Positions 18,171-26,745 of a stretch of DNA of 64,000 nt are shown here, piece after piece. Under the pieces are notes generated by a model. The model worked only from the letters and a program-made list of their open reading frames with translations. It made no database searches and had not been told where the DNA came from. A program made the translations under genes and the position numbers. The DNA lies in the IMG/VR virus record IMGVR_UViG_3300027779_003171, positions 1 to 64,000 of that record. One strand, 5' to 3'. Every line of letters begins with the position of its first letter. The stretch's first letter is position 1. This DNA comes from a virus.

Positions 18171-19657
18171 AGTAGCTCCCCATCGTTGGCGTTCCTGTCT
18201 TCTGAGCTTAGTTGCATCCTCTCTTCGTCTGCTATGTCGTGAAGGGTTCCTCTTTCTTCAACGTTGAAGTTCTCAATTTCAAGGTTGATGTAATTGTTGT
18301 AAAATTTTTCGTTACCATTCGGGTCTCTTCTTCTAACTAAATCTTGATGACCCATCGCGTGTCGCCCCTGGTATCTTGCTTTTAGGTTAACGAGCATGTG
18401 AGTCCCCCTTTCTTCCCCGTCCCACTGGATTTCTTCTCTAGTTTTTTGGGCTAAGAAAAATGTAAAATCTGAAAACCATTGAACGCGATCAGACGAAGCG
18501 ATTACAGAAGAGTCAATATTATCTCCAAGCTTCCTTCCTTCCCCTCCTCGGTTAGATTGCATGGCTATAACCACGGGAACTTTAAGTTCTATGGCAAGGC
18601 GTTTGAGCTTCTTGACTTTTTCACCCATGATCTGCCACTCAGCCCAGTTATTCGATGTCTTGTCGCTGCCTATCTCAAGAAAATCAAAAGCTATAACACA
18701 AGGCTTGTCTCTGCCAATCTCGGATAGCTTCCATTTCCTTGCGATTGAGCAAATTTCATCAATATTTTTATCCCCTACGTGGTAGTGGTGAACTAGTTTT
18801 TTTTCTAGATACTTTTTGACCTTTTCAAAACCCTCGTTGGTTTTCTTGTAGAGCTCCTTGTTCTTGCTCCATTGACCAGTTTCAAGATACCACATGGGGA
18901 CTTTACTAATGGAAGCAAACATCCGCATCTCCACATCCAGTGTCGGCATCTCTGTGTCTAGCACGAGAGTCTTGGTCCCGTTTAGTTCTCCAGTTTTTCT
19001 GGCTAGGTCACTAAGGAAGGTAGTTTTGCCATTCCCAGCGCGAGCGACTATTGTGTAGAGGCACTTCGGCCTCAAGCCCCCGAACAATCTGTTAAAATTT
19101 TCATAAGGAATCTGAAGCCCCACCTCTTGTGTCGGCTCGTTCCCCCTTAGCTCAATCTCTTCGATGATACCCTCTAGCAGGGGTCTTGGTTTTGTGTCTA
19201 GGGAATAAAATTCGTTTACATTCTCAGCATATAGCTCGTCACATTCAGCTATCACTGATGAAATGGGCTTATCTAGGGTTTTACCAAGGTGGCTGATAAT
19301 TTTACCAGCATTCCTTTCCACATCTCTTCTTATTTTTTTGTCCTTTAGATCACACGCAGCTTGCACCGTGGCTTTAGGGGATATTTGGGTAAACGAAATA
19401 GAATCTATGTAATCAAAGATGTTGATGTCGTCTTTAAAGGAAATCCCGAGGTTCTTAATCTTCTGGGCGACGGTAACGTTTGCGATTTCCCCACCTTCAA
19501 AAACGGTGCTCTTAATGCACGAGAAAATTGTAGAATGAACGTCTGAATAAAAATCTTTTTCCGAAATAATTACATCAATATCTGCAAAAATCCGAGGGTT
19601 ATTGATTAAGCCCCCCAACACATGCTTCTCTGTCTGGTACGAGTATAGTTTTGTCAT
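18167..19657 (-). CDS. dnaB: Replicative DNA helicase, DnaB family
   Basis: 496 residues, close to bacterial DnaB (~470). N-terminal domain signature FYSDVHSTIFSCI and LGGLINNPRIF; C-terminal RecA-like ATPase with Walker A ARAGNGKTTFL, then VLDTEMPTLDVEMRM and Walker B CVIAFDFLEI. The late motif VNLKARYQGRHAMG has the position of the DnaB arginine finger region. Hexameric 5'-3' helicase at the fork. The gene overlaps its neighbours by four bases on each side. No helicase loader is recognised in this window. Confidence 0.93.
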   Translation of the reverse strand: MTKLYSYQTEKHVLGGLINNPRIFADIDVIISEKDFYSDVHSTIFSCIKSTVFEGGEIANVTVAQKIKNLGISFKDDINIFDYIDSISFTQISPKATVQAACDLKDKKIRRDVERNAGKIISHLGKTLDKPISSVIAECDELYAENVNEFYSLDTKPRPLLEGIIEEIELRGNEPTQEVGLQIPYENFNRLFGGLRPKCLYTIVARAGNGKTTFLSDLARKTGELNGTKTLVLDTEMPTLDVEMRMFASISKVPMWYLETGQWSKNKELYKKTNEGFEKVKKYLEKKLVHHYHVGDKNIDEICSIARKWKLSEIGRDKPCVIAFDFLEIGSDKTSNNWAEWQIMGEKVKKLKRLAIELKVPVVIAMQSNRGGEGRKLGDNIDSSVIASSDRVQWFSDFTFFLAQKTREEIQWDGEERGTHMLVNLKARYQGRHAMGHQDLVRRRDPNGNEKFYNNYINLEIENFNVEERGTLHDIADEERMQLSSEDRNANDGELL

Positions 19658-20070
19658 ATTTTAATTCCGCATTTTGCCTCTATCAACTGATAACTAAGCT
19701 GGGGCACTTCATCTTGCTCTATTTCTATTACTTCGAAGTCATTCGACTCTAGCCAGTCGAGTTTTTTACAGTCCCTCTTTATGGACTGTAGGAATTTCTG
19801 CCTAGAGCCGCCATGGAAGAACTTGTTAAAGGTCGAATGCTGCTTCCCGTTCACTTCAACCGCGATCTTCTTGGTTGCGTTAAGTATATCCACCTTCAGT
19901 CTTGTTCCGTACACTGGGAACTCTTCGTAGACAATGTGATTCTTCCAGTACTCTTTTAGAAATTGTTTTGTTGCAAATTGTATCTTTGATCTCGATTTTT
20001 TATCCCAATCAATGAGGTACTTACTTACGTTTCGGCTCATTAGTCTACCTGTCACGCTGTGTAGCCTCAT
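19654..20070 (-). CDS. Small PD-(D/E)XK endonuclease (VSR/DUF559-like)
   Basis: 138 residues. The core LKVDILNATKKIAVEVNGKQH has the D-x(n)-E-V-x-G-K layout of VSR/DUF559 and similar small nucleases, with the catalytic Asp, Glu and Lys all present. KRDCKKLDWLESNDFEVIEI follows, as in those families. Located between RecA and DnaB genes with four-base overlaps, it may act in recombination or as a junction/repair nuclease. The exact substrate cannot be read from the sequence. Confidence 0.75.
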   Translation of the reverse strand: MRLHSVTGRLMSRNVSKYLIDWDKKSRSKIQFATKQFLKEYWKNHIVYEEFPVYGTRLKVDILNATKKIAVEVNGKQHSTFNKFFHGGSRQKFLQSIKRDCKKLDWLESNDFEVIEIEQDEVPQLSYQLIEAKCGIKI

Positions 20071-21143
20071 AAAAGTTTTTTAAATTTATCCACCAGAAAT
20101 TCGGTGACCTTTTCTTTATCTTCAAGGTAGGAGACTAAGTTGCTCATCCCTTGGTGCTTCGGCTTTAGGTCGGTGTCTCCTATTTCTTCGACAAGCTCCT
20201 TGTCAAACTCAAACCACCCAGCGGCCTTTTTCTTGATGAATTCGAACTGAAGACAAAGGTTTATTAGCTCGTACTCGGTCCAGATGGAGCCGCCCATTTC
20301 TCCATATTTTATGGGCACGTCTACAATTTGGCCTGTCTTTTCATTCCTAGTCTTGGTAAATCTTAGCGAGCAATAGTGACCGATTCTTTTACCTTTCGCA
20401 TCTATCGATGCTCCACTTGGGTTCTCCCATATATAAAGATTAGTCCACAAGGGCTTAATCTCCGCGATTAAAGAGCTATAAAAATTTAAGGCTTTCCCTC
20501 CCGACTGAGTGGTTCCTCCCGACGGAGCCATTGACCCCATGTTCATCTTGTAACGAGTTTGAGAGAGCACGATCAAGGCGTGACCGTTCTTTGTCAGTGG
20601 CAAGGTCGTGGCTTTTCCTACATGAGAAAAAACTACCGCTGATCCAGCTACCTTTTGGCCTTCGTCAAATTTCTTACCGAGGTCTGCTTTTTTAATTAAG
20701 GCATCGGTAGAGTCGATAACGAACAAATACCTATACGTTTCCTTATCTTCTCCCTTGCTGTTCTCGGTGATGAGCTCCTTAATCATCCCCATTGATGTCT
20801 CTAGTATGTTTGAATCAAAGCAGCACCATTTATTTTCGCTTTGGTCAATCCCTGAGCGTTCAACAAGCTCTGGGGTAAGTCGTCCCTCGGCATTTATATA
20901 AAAAACGAAACCGTTCGGGATTGTTTCTTGGAAAACTTTAGCCAAGTTCAGGGCGAAGCTGGTCTTCCCGCTCTCTGGCTCTCCCGACATCCTAAATATA
21001 CCTGGACGTATCCCCCCGTCTAAGAAAAGGTCTAGCTGTAAGCTTCCTGTGCTGCACTTCCAATCAACCCTTTCGAGGTCGTTGTAGTGGTCTCCCTTGA
21101 ACCTCTTGTCTTGGAGGAGCGAATTAATTCTTTTTTGACTCAT
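20067..21143 (-). CDS. recA: RecA/UvsX-type recombinase
   Basis: 358 residues, normal RecA length. Walker A GEPESGKTSF, catalytic Glu region NAEGRLTPE, Walker B YLFVIDSTDAL, then ALIVLSQTRYKMN and a loop-2-like GGTTQSGGKALNFYSS. The C-terminal part (FEIKKKAAGWFEFD-like) also resembles RecA. It forms nucleoprotein filaments for strand exchange and replication restart. The start overlaps the end of a small gene driven by the promoter at 21.5 kb. Confidence 0.92.
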   Translation of the reverse strand: MSQKRINSLLQDKRFKGDHYNDLERVDWKCSTGSLQLDLFLDGGIRPGIFRMSGEPESGKTSFALNLAKVFQETIPNGFVFYINAEGRLTPELVERSGIDQSENKWCCFDSNILETSMGMIKELITENSKGEDKETYRYLFVIDSTDALIKKADLGKKFDEGQKVAGSAVVFSHVGKATTLPLTKNGHALIVLSQTRYKMNMGSMAPSGGTTQSGGKALNFYSSLIAEIKPLWTNLYIWENPSGASIDAKGKRIGHYCSLRFTKTRNEKTGQIVDVPIKYGEMGGSIWTEYELINLCLQFEFIKKKAAGWFEFDKELVEEIGDTDLKPKHQGMSNLVSYLEDKEKVTEFLVDKFKKLL

Positions 21144-21492
21144 TTAAAATTTCTATTAGGGTTTTCTTTCTTTTCGCGTAGCTCTTTTTCCCGATCCTTC
21201 TCTCTTGCGTCTTGTATTCTTTCGGTTTTTTAGGGGAATACTTCATCATTTTCCCCCTAACTCTCAATGCATACTTCCCTTCGTCGCTTAGGAGCCATGC
21301 TAGAGAATTCAATTTGAAATCAAGCTCTACTTGATTCCAGAAACGTACATCAGGACAGGAATTAAAAAGTTTTTTTGCTAATTTAATTTCCTTTGCCCAC
21401 TTACCCTTTGTGAAGCCGTCTACATTCTTGAGGAATTTGTTTACCATGAAATGATAAAATCCTTTGGGGGCAGATGTACCTTTCTCTCTCAT
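21124..21492 (-). CDS. Unknown basic protein, first gene of the replication operon
   Basis: 122 residues, strongly basic C-terminal half (KYSPKKPKEYKTQERRIGKKSYAK). No recognised domain. The N-terminal half has regularly spaced aromatic and Lys residues and could bind DNA; a UvsY- or SSB-like accessory role next to RecA is only a guess. The ATG at 21492 follows a good promoter by 13 bases. Confidence 0.7.
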   Translation of the reverse strand: MREKGTSAPKGFYHFMVNKFLKNVDGFTKGKWAKEIKLAKKLFNSCPDVRFWNQVELDFKLNSLAWLLSDEGKYALRVRGKMMKYSPKKPKEYKTQERRIGKKSYAKRKKTLIEILNESKKN

Positions 21493-21505
21493 AAATCACA
21501 ATAAG

Positions 21506-21534
21506 AGTGTAACGGAGACCTAGAAAAAAGTCAA
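21506..21534 (-). promoter_or_regulatory. Sigma70-type promoter of the recA-dnaB-primase operon
   Basis: Minus strand TTGACT (21534-21529), 17-base spacer, TACACT (21511-21506), 13 bases to the ATG at 21492. The -35 overlaps the last codon of the gmd gene, so the replication operon has its own start point inside the long minus-strand block. Confidence 0.75.
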
Positions 21535-22595
21535 GGTTTTTTTATGTCGTGCTTTACCATCTTTTGAACGAGCCCCTTAAAGTTCGTTTTGGGTTTCCAT
21601 TTTAACTCCTTTCTAATCGGAGCGGAATCGCCCACCAAAAGTTCCACCTCTGCTGGCCTGTAGAACTCTGGGTTAACTTTTACTAAGGGAATTGAGTCTT
21701 TCTGGTAGGAGTGAAGAAAGACTGAGCTTTGATCCTTGCCAACCCACTTAGCGTCTATGCCAGCACAGCCAAAAGCCTCCTCAACGAACTCTCTGATTGA
21801 ATGAGCTTCTCCGCTGGCGAGAATATAATCTTTGGGCTTTTTTTGCCTTAGCATTAACCATACCCCCCTTACGAAATCCTCACTATCACTCCAGTCTCTT
21901 TTGGCATCAAGATTCCCGAGCTCTATCGGGTCAAATTCAGGAAGTGTACCGTGACGGCTCCTCCACTTATCCACATCTTTCATTTCGTGGTAAATGCGAG
22001 CGACTCCTTTCGTGATCTTTCTTGTAACGAATTCTTCCCCCCGCCTGATGCCTTCGTGATTAAATAATATCCCGTGGACAGCAAAGATTCCGTAGCTTTC
22101 CCTGTAGACTTTAACCACATGTCTTGCCGTGCATTTTGAGGCTCCGTATGGGCTCCTAGGTTTTAGTGGGTGCAAGATGTCTTGAGGACAGTAGTCAACA
22201 TTCCCAAACTCTTCGCTGCTCCCCGCGCTATAAAATCTACAATTTGGCTTATATATTTTTATGGCCTCCAAGCATCTTATCACCCCAAGAGCATTCGTCT
22301 CAAAAATTTGGAGCGGCATATCCCAGCTGCACCCGACAAAAGAATTAGCACCAAAATTAATAAAATACTGAGGCTTTATCTTTTTCACTAATCTGTTTAT
22401 GGAAATTTCATCAGTAAGGTCTCCATCAACCAACTCGAAGCGGGAAGATTTGGAAAATGTTTCTATGTTTCTGAAATTCGGCGTAGCACTTCGGCGCATC
22501 ATGCCGTATATCTTGTGCCTGGAATTCTTCAACAAGAACTCGGCCATGTTCGAGCCGTCTTGCCCAAGAATACCCGTGATAATAACGTTCGCCAT
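21531..22595 (-). CDS. gmd: GDP-mannose 4,6-dehydratase
   Basis: 354 residues, normal for Gmd. NAD(P)-binding GILGQDGSNMAEFLL at the N-terminus, GMMRR (as in GMVRRSS), catalytic YGASK with the Y-x3-K pair, FNHEGIRRGEEFVTRKIT and NLDAKRDWSDSEDFV, all diagnostic of Gmd. It converts GDP-mannose to GDP-4-keto-6-deoxymannose, precursor of fucose, rhamnose or perosamine-type sugars. No fucose synthase is recognised in the window, so the next step may use a host or distant phage enzyme. It is the last gene of the glycan cluster and starts one base from the neighbouring methyltransferase stop. Confidence 0.92.
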   Translation of the reverse strand: MANVIITGILGQDGSNMAEFLLKNSRHKIYGMMRRSATPNFRNIETFSKSSRFELVDGDLTDEISINRLVKKIKPQYFINFGANSFVGCSWDMPLQIFETNALGVIRCLEAIKIYKPNCRFYSAGSSEEFGNVDYCPQDILHPLKPRSPYGASKCTARHVVKVYRESYGIFAVHGILFNHEGIRRGEEFVTRKITKGVARIYHEMKDVDKWRSRHGTLPEFDPIELGNLDAKRDWSDSEDFVRGVWLMLRQKKPKDYILASGEAHSIREFVEEAFGCAGIDAKWVGKDQSSVFLHSYQKDSIPLVKVNPEFYRPAEVELLVGDSAPIRKELKWKPKTNFKGLVQKMVKHDIKKP

Positions 22596-23228
22596 TTAGC
22601 CTTTCTTAAAAACAGCAGTTAGATAGCTTGCGTACCCGACTTTTTCTCCCCTTATAGTGTCTTCTATGTTCGAGTAATGGATTACGGTGTACCCTTGTCT
22701 CAGCATAAACCTAGTAAGTGTTTCGTCGTTAAAATGCCAGATGTGTTCGTTGGGTTTTCTGTGTTTCCAATTTTCGAACCACTCTTCTGAAAAGTAATGA
22801 CACCAAGGGGTCGTTATAAGTAGGTATTTACACTGTATCTTCTCAAGAAAATCTAAATCAGTCATGTGTTCCAGACTGTTGTGGAAAGTAACAACGTCAT
22901 AGTATGCGCCCGTAGCATTACTCACAGATTTGATATTCGATTTCGGTGGCAAGGGGTAGGCTGGGCCGATATCAAAACCATAGCAGTCTTTAACGACTGT
23001 GGAGCATCTTTCTAAAAAATTACCCACGCCGTAGCCTACATCCAAAAGCTTAACTATCGGTTGGTTGATGACCCCTAAAAGGAGACCCAATCGCAGACAA
23101 GATAGTTCATCCTCTTGCCCTCCAAGACTATTGCTGTACCTTACAGCGTATTCCTCGTCGTAAGTTGGGGGGGTGGGCTCTGTCTGCTTAATGACTCCAG
23201 ACCTGAATTTTTCGTAACCGTCTATCAT
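22596..23228 (-). CDS. SAM-dependent methyltransferase
   Basis: 210 residues. Class I methyltransferase fold: KLLDVGYGVGNFLERC is the SAM-binding motif I, followed by YDVVTFHNSLEHM (motif like FDVVxxxxxLEH). Overlaps the cytidylyltransferase-like gene by four bases. Probably methylates a sugar or sugar nucleotide of the phage glycan. Substrate not readable. Confidence 0.75.
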   Translation of the reverse strand: MIDGYEKFRSGVIKQTEPTPPTYDEEYAVRYSNSLGGQEDELSCLRLGLLLGVINQPIVKLLDVGYGVGNFLERCSTVVKDCYGFDIGPAYPLPPKSNIKSVSNATGAYYDVVTFHNSLEHMTDLDFLEKIQCKYLLITTPWCHYFSEEWFENWKHRKPNEHIWHFNDETLTRFMLRQGYTVIHYSNIEDTIRGEKVGYASYLTAVFKKG

Positions 23229-23632
23229 GCTTGTTCCTTCGATAATAAATTTGTAGTTGAGTATCCCTCTTTGTAATTAAAAATTTTCACCTCACAGAGG
23301 TCATTCCCCACTACGTCTTCTTTTTTATAGTCTCCACCCTTGACTACTATGTCTGGTTTGACTTTTTTTATCAACTCATAAGGAGTATCTTCTTCAAAGA
23401 TCAAGACTTCATCCACGAATTTCAAGCTTTGAAGAACGTATTTCCTATCCTTTTGGCTGTTTATGGGCCTATTCTTGCCCTTAAGTTTCCTGACGCTACT
23501 GTCTGAATTTAAGCCTACAACAACCTTTCCGCCAAGGTAGCAGCCGCTACAAACTAGACTATCGCAATATTTCAAGAGTTCTATGTGACCCCTGTGCAAA
23601 ATATCAAAGCAGCCATTCGTGAAGACTGTCAT
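23225..23632 (-). CDS. hldE: Heptose-1-phosphate adenylyltransferase-like (HldE C-domain type) nucleotidyltransferase
   Basis: 135 residues. TNGCFDILHRGHIELL carries the HxGH catalytic motif; VVGLNSDSSVRKLKGKNRPIN, the EDTPYELI region, IVVKGGDY and GYSTTNLLSK match the adenylyltransferase half of HldE/RfaE in order. That enzyme makes ADP-heptose from heptose-1-P; the kinase half is absent. A related cytidylyltransferase activity is possible. It fits with the two heptosyltransferase-like GT9 genes in the same operon and suggests LPS-type sugars. Confidence 0.82.
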   Translation of the reverse strand: MTVFTNGCFDILHRGHIELLKYCDSLVCSGCYLGGKVVVGLNSDSSVRKLKGKNRPINSQKDRKYVLQSLKFVDEVLIFEEDTPYELIKKVKPDIVVKGGDYKKEDVVGNDLCEVKIFNYKEGYSTTNLLSKEQA

Positions 23633-24213
23633 TTTTTTCTAACTACAAAATCAATTTGGCATATCGCCAAACCGAGAGTCTGGTCTTGATGAAAGTTGCG
23701 GAAACTAAAATTTTCCAAGACCGTCTCTGCCAATACTTTTTCAACGAGCCCCTCTTGCTCGAACTTCTCGATAAACTTTAAGACGTTTACGCTTTTTGGT
23801 AAGTCAGATTCCCATTCGAGAGTCCATGAAGAGTAATGCGGGGCAAATTGACTCGGCCACATACATTTTTCGTAAAGGATTTCGTGAGGGACACTGGTGA
23901 AAAGTATCCCCCCCGGCTTGCAAACCCTGATCCAGTGCCTGAAGGAGCCATATGGATCGTCCATGTGTTCCAGGCAGTGGGAGCTATACACGAAGTCAAA
24001 AGAGTCATCTTCTAGGTTGGAGCAGGTGTTGCCGTCGTTTATAAGCTCGGTCCCCTCTTCGTTGTCGTACTCAACCAGTTCGGTTATCCCGTTAAAAATT
24101 GTTTGAGAAAGGGGGGCTTTCCCGCAACCTATGTCCAGGCCTCGACCCTGGAAAAAGTTGCCGTATCCCTTTTTTACCCTGTATTCGTATGATTTATTTG
24201 TTTCGTTTCCCAT
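23629..24213 (-). CDS. SAM-dependent methyltransferase
   Basis: About 194 residues from ATG 24213; that start overlaps the upstream gene stop, while a longer frame would start with TTG. RGLDIGCGKAPLS is motif I, and FDFVYSSHCLEHMDDP is the methyltransferase-11 motif with LEH. KPGGILFTSVPH follows. It is a different subfamily from the neighbouring methyltransferase. Glycan cluster; substrate unknown. Confidence 0.78.
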   Translation of the reverse strand: MGNETNKSYEYRVKKGYGNFFQGRGLDIGCGKAPLSQTIFNGITELVEYDNEEGTELINDGNTCSNLEDDSFDFVYSSHCLEHMDDPYGSFRHWIRVCKPGGILFTSVPHEILYEKCMWPSQFAPHYSSWTLEWESDLPKSVNVLKFIEKFEQEGLVEKVLAETVLENFSFRNFHQDQTLGLAICQIDFVVRKK

Positions 24214-24215
24214 GG

Positions 24216-25064
24216 TTAGCAAAATAGTTTGGTGTATTTATCTTTATTGTTTCTCACATATTCTGGTAATACGTTTTCGTCTTCTATTTTTTTTACTTTA
24301 ACTGAGTTGTCGTCCGGGTGGTTTATGTTCCAAAACCCCTCCTCGAAGACTCTTCTATTAAAAATCTTTTCCATTTCTTCTTCGGATGGTACGTCTGATT
24401 TGTCGAAGGGCTCGATGCAGGACAGTGATTTTTCTCTTACTTTTTCGGGGCCACCCATAAAGCTGAAGTGCCAGCCCCTTGGTGTGGAGTGGTTGGATGT
24501 GGTGTTTCTTACGCTCCACAGCTCTTGCGGAGAGTACATTCTTAGGGCTGCCCTTGTTACCCCTAAGCTATGTCTTGATGTTTTTTTCACCTCAGTCTCC
24601 TCTTTCACGTCATAGCATTGCATGTTCAGGAAATAAGAAAATGTATTTTGGGTGAAGGAGGTTATTGTCTCGTGTTTTATTTTTTTCGTATTTGCTTCTA
24701 GCTCTGTCAAATTTGGTATCTCGTCTAAGTCTGATATAAGTATAACATCATCGCCTTTCAAGTTCAAGGACTCAACCCCTATGGTCGCTCCGTTCCTTTG
24801 AAAATTCTCCATTCCCCAGTCATCATTAACTTGTCGGAAATCACCCACAGGGCAAGAGTCCTTTTCTAGTTTAACGTGAACTATTTTATTTAAAAACTTA
24901 TTAAATTTTTCTTTATTCTCTTCAAATACGAAGGGCTTATCTTTTAGGGTCTGGGTTTTAGCTGCTTCCACTAAGACAAAATTATCCACGTAAGGGTCAA
25001 GGATGTTAAGTCTTATTTCTAAAAGCTCCAGCTCGTTAAAGAATGAGAAACAATCGACAATCAT
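24216..25064 (-). CDS. Glycosyltransferase family 17-like
   Basis: 282 residues. The opening DCFSFFNELELLEIRLN, then FVLVEAAKTQT and PFVFEENKEKF are characteristic of GT17 (beta-1,4-N-acetylglucosaminyltransferase III-like) proteins. VILISDLDEIPN gives the DxD metal motif. In bacteria and phages these are found in polysaccharide clusters; the sugar donor is not certain. Four-base overlaps with both neighbours. Confidence 0.85.
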   Translation of the reverse strand: MIVDCFSFFNELELLEIRLNILDPYVDNFVLVEAAKTQTLKDKPFVFEENKEKFNKFLNKIVHVKLEKDSCPVGDFRQVNDDWGMENFQRNGATIGVESLNLKGDDVILISDLDEIPNLTELEANTKKIKHETITSFTQNTFSYFLNMQCYDVKEETEVKKTSRHSLGVTRAALRMYSPQELWSVRNTTSNHSTPRGWHFSFMGGPEKVREKSLSCIEPFDKSDVPSEEEMEKIFNRRVFEEGFWNINHPDDNSVKVKKIEDENVLPEYVRNNKDKYTKLFC

Positions 25065-25798
25065 ATCTTGTGCAGTGCGTTTGTTATTCCAATGTCGTAA
25101 TCAAACTCGTTAAAGTACTCAGAATCAAAATCAATCCAATCGTCAAAGCCCTCCCTAAATGGGTGGAACTTCTTTAACTGATCTTTATCGAAGTGGCTGT
25201 CTTGGATAATGACCTTTTTTCTGACCCGTGGATAGCACCTTGCCACATGATACATGGCTGAGTCAAGGCCAATAAAAATTTGACTGCTCGCAATCACTTT
25301 AGCACTTTCCCAAAAGTTCGCCCCCCTAAAATCTATAAATGGTGTCGCTTTATCTGACGAGCCGCCGACTTGCATGATGGTCCATTTCTCGTATTTCTGA
25401 CGGATAGTTTCTATAATTTCGTCAGACAAGCTCCCCCTGCTTTTGCCGGTGCAGTGAACTGTCACCATCGGTGGTTTAAAATCTTGCGGGATATCTTCGT
25501 AGATATACAATCGGGGGTGGCGTAGGAACATCTTCATGTCCAAGGCGGCACACCATCTCTCTGATTTTGATAAGAAGGGGTCACTCCAGTCTGGGTTGTG
25601 CGGGAAATCATAGTTCCAAAGGTCTATAATTTTGTCTGCCTGTTTGTCTCGTACAACAAATGGATTATGATCCCAGACAAAACTTTTCGAAACATCCACG
25701 AGTTTCTCACCGTGCGTTCGGTAAAAATTCTCCGGTATACAGGCGAACTGGAGAGCGTCTCCGCTAACGTTGTTTGGGGTTATGATGCCTAAGCTCAT
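25061..25798 (-). CDS. GT9/heptosyltransferase-like glycosyltransferase
   Basis: 245 residues. The C-terminal half has the GT-B donor-site pattern of ADP-heptose transferases: WTIMQVGG, then FIDFRGANFWESAKVIASSQ and IFIGLDSAMYHVA, where GxDSxxxHxA is the typical GT9 signature. The N-terminal domain is divergent. Five bases separate it from a second GT9-like gene. Confidence 0.68.
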   Translation of the reverse strand: MSLGIITPNNVSGDALQFACIPENFYRTHGEKLVDVSKSFVWDHNPFVVRDKQADKIIDLWNYDFPHNPDWSDPFLSKSERWCAALDMKMFLRHPRLYIYEDIPQDFKPPMVTVHCTGKSRGSLSDEIIETIRQKYEKWTIMQVGGSSDKATPFIDFRGANFWESAKVIASSQIFIGLDSAMYHVARCYPRVRKKVIIQDSHFDKDQLKKFHPFREGFDDWIDFDSEYFNEFDYDIGITNALHKI

Positions 25799-25803
25799 GC
25801 GGC

Positions 25804-26745
25804 TTACCGTTTGGTTTTTTCTTCGTTGACCGTGTATTTTCTTCTCACTAGTTGGGTGTCTATATCTGTAATGTAAGGCAGCAGGGAGTAACCTCCGTCT
25901 TTAAGGATTCTCTCCGCTACTTGAGCCACGTAAACAGCATCAAAATTTAAAGGGAAAGAATGGTGAGGAAAAGGCAGCCACCTTATTTGATGAGAAGGGA
26001 TTGATTGGTGCGGTTTGTCGGAGTGAGACGAGAAAGTCAGCGTCGGCACATTAGCTCCATAGGCCAGACACCGAAAACCAGAGTCGGTGGAAACCATTAA
26101 TTTTGATTTAGTTATTATGTCGAAAGCTTTGCTAACGGTTGTGTTAATTAGCTTAACGTTGTCGCTTAAACATTTTTCATAAAAGTGATTTGTTTCAGGG
26201 GTCGAAATGATAACGCAGGGAAGAGTCTTGGATAACTCGCCGACAAGGCGGGTCACGTACCAGTCTTCCAGCCTGTGTCCAACGGAGGTTTCAGAAACGA
26301 GGTGGAGCGTAATGAATTCGTCCGGTAAATTCTCCTCGTATGTTTCTGATATCTTTGGCTTAGGGAAGAAATAAAAATACCTCAACCAATCATAATCATG
26401 CTGCATCCATTTTAGGGAGTCTATATGAAGATCGTAGAATTTGTCATAGGATTTCATCTCCTTGACGATTTCGTCTGGGACATTTTCTAGAGCACCGTAG
26501 TAATTGTCTTCACCAAATTGACAGTCTACCCAGAACTCTTTGTGTTTTTTATTTTGTATTACCTTTATATCTTCGTAAAGATAATGGTAAGCACAAAGGA
26601 TTCCTTCTTTTTGAAAGGTGTTACCTTCCGTGTCGGAGTAAGCCGTTATTTTGGCCGACGGGTACTTGTCTAGTATCGCTGGAACAAATCTGTTAGCAAG
26701 CAAATGATCGCCTAGCCCACCTTCTAGTCTGACGCTTATGTTCAT
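25804..26745 (-). CDS. GT9/heptosyltransferase-like glycosyltransferase
   Basis: 313 residues. N-terminal VRLEGGLGDHLLANRFVPAI resembles the GG-GD acceptor-side motif of heptosyltransferases. The C-terminal part has CVIISTPETNHFYEKC, INTTVSKAFDIITKSKL and MVSTDSGFRCLAYGANVP, where STDSGxxxLA matches the GT9 donor site. Together with the adjacent GT9-like gene and the HldE-like gene this suggests heptose or similar sugar transfer to a lipopolysaccharide-like acceptor. Confidence 0.75.
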   Translation of the reverse strand: MNISVRLEGGLGDHLLANRFVPAILDKYPSAKITAYSDTEGNTFQKEGILCAYHYLYEDIKVIQNKKHKEFWVDCQFGEDNYYGALENVPDEIVKEMKSYDKFYDLHIDSLKWMQHDYDWLRYFYFFPKPKISETYEENLPDEFITLHLVSETSVGHRLEDWYVTRLVGELSKTLPCVIISTPETNHFYEKCLSDNVKLINTTVSKAFDIITKSKLMVSTDSGFRCLAYGANVPTLTFSSHSDKPHQSIPSHQIRWLPFPHHSFPLNFDAVYVAQVAERILKDGGYSLLPYITDIDTQLVRRKYTVNEEKTKR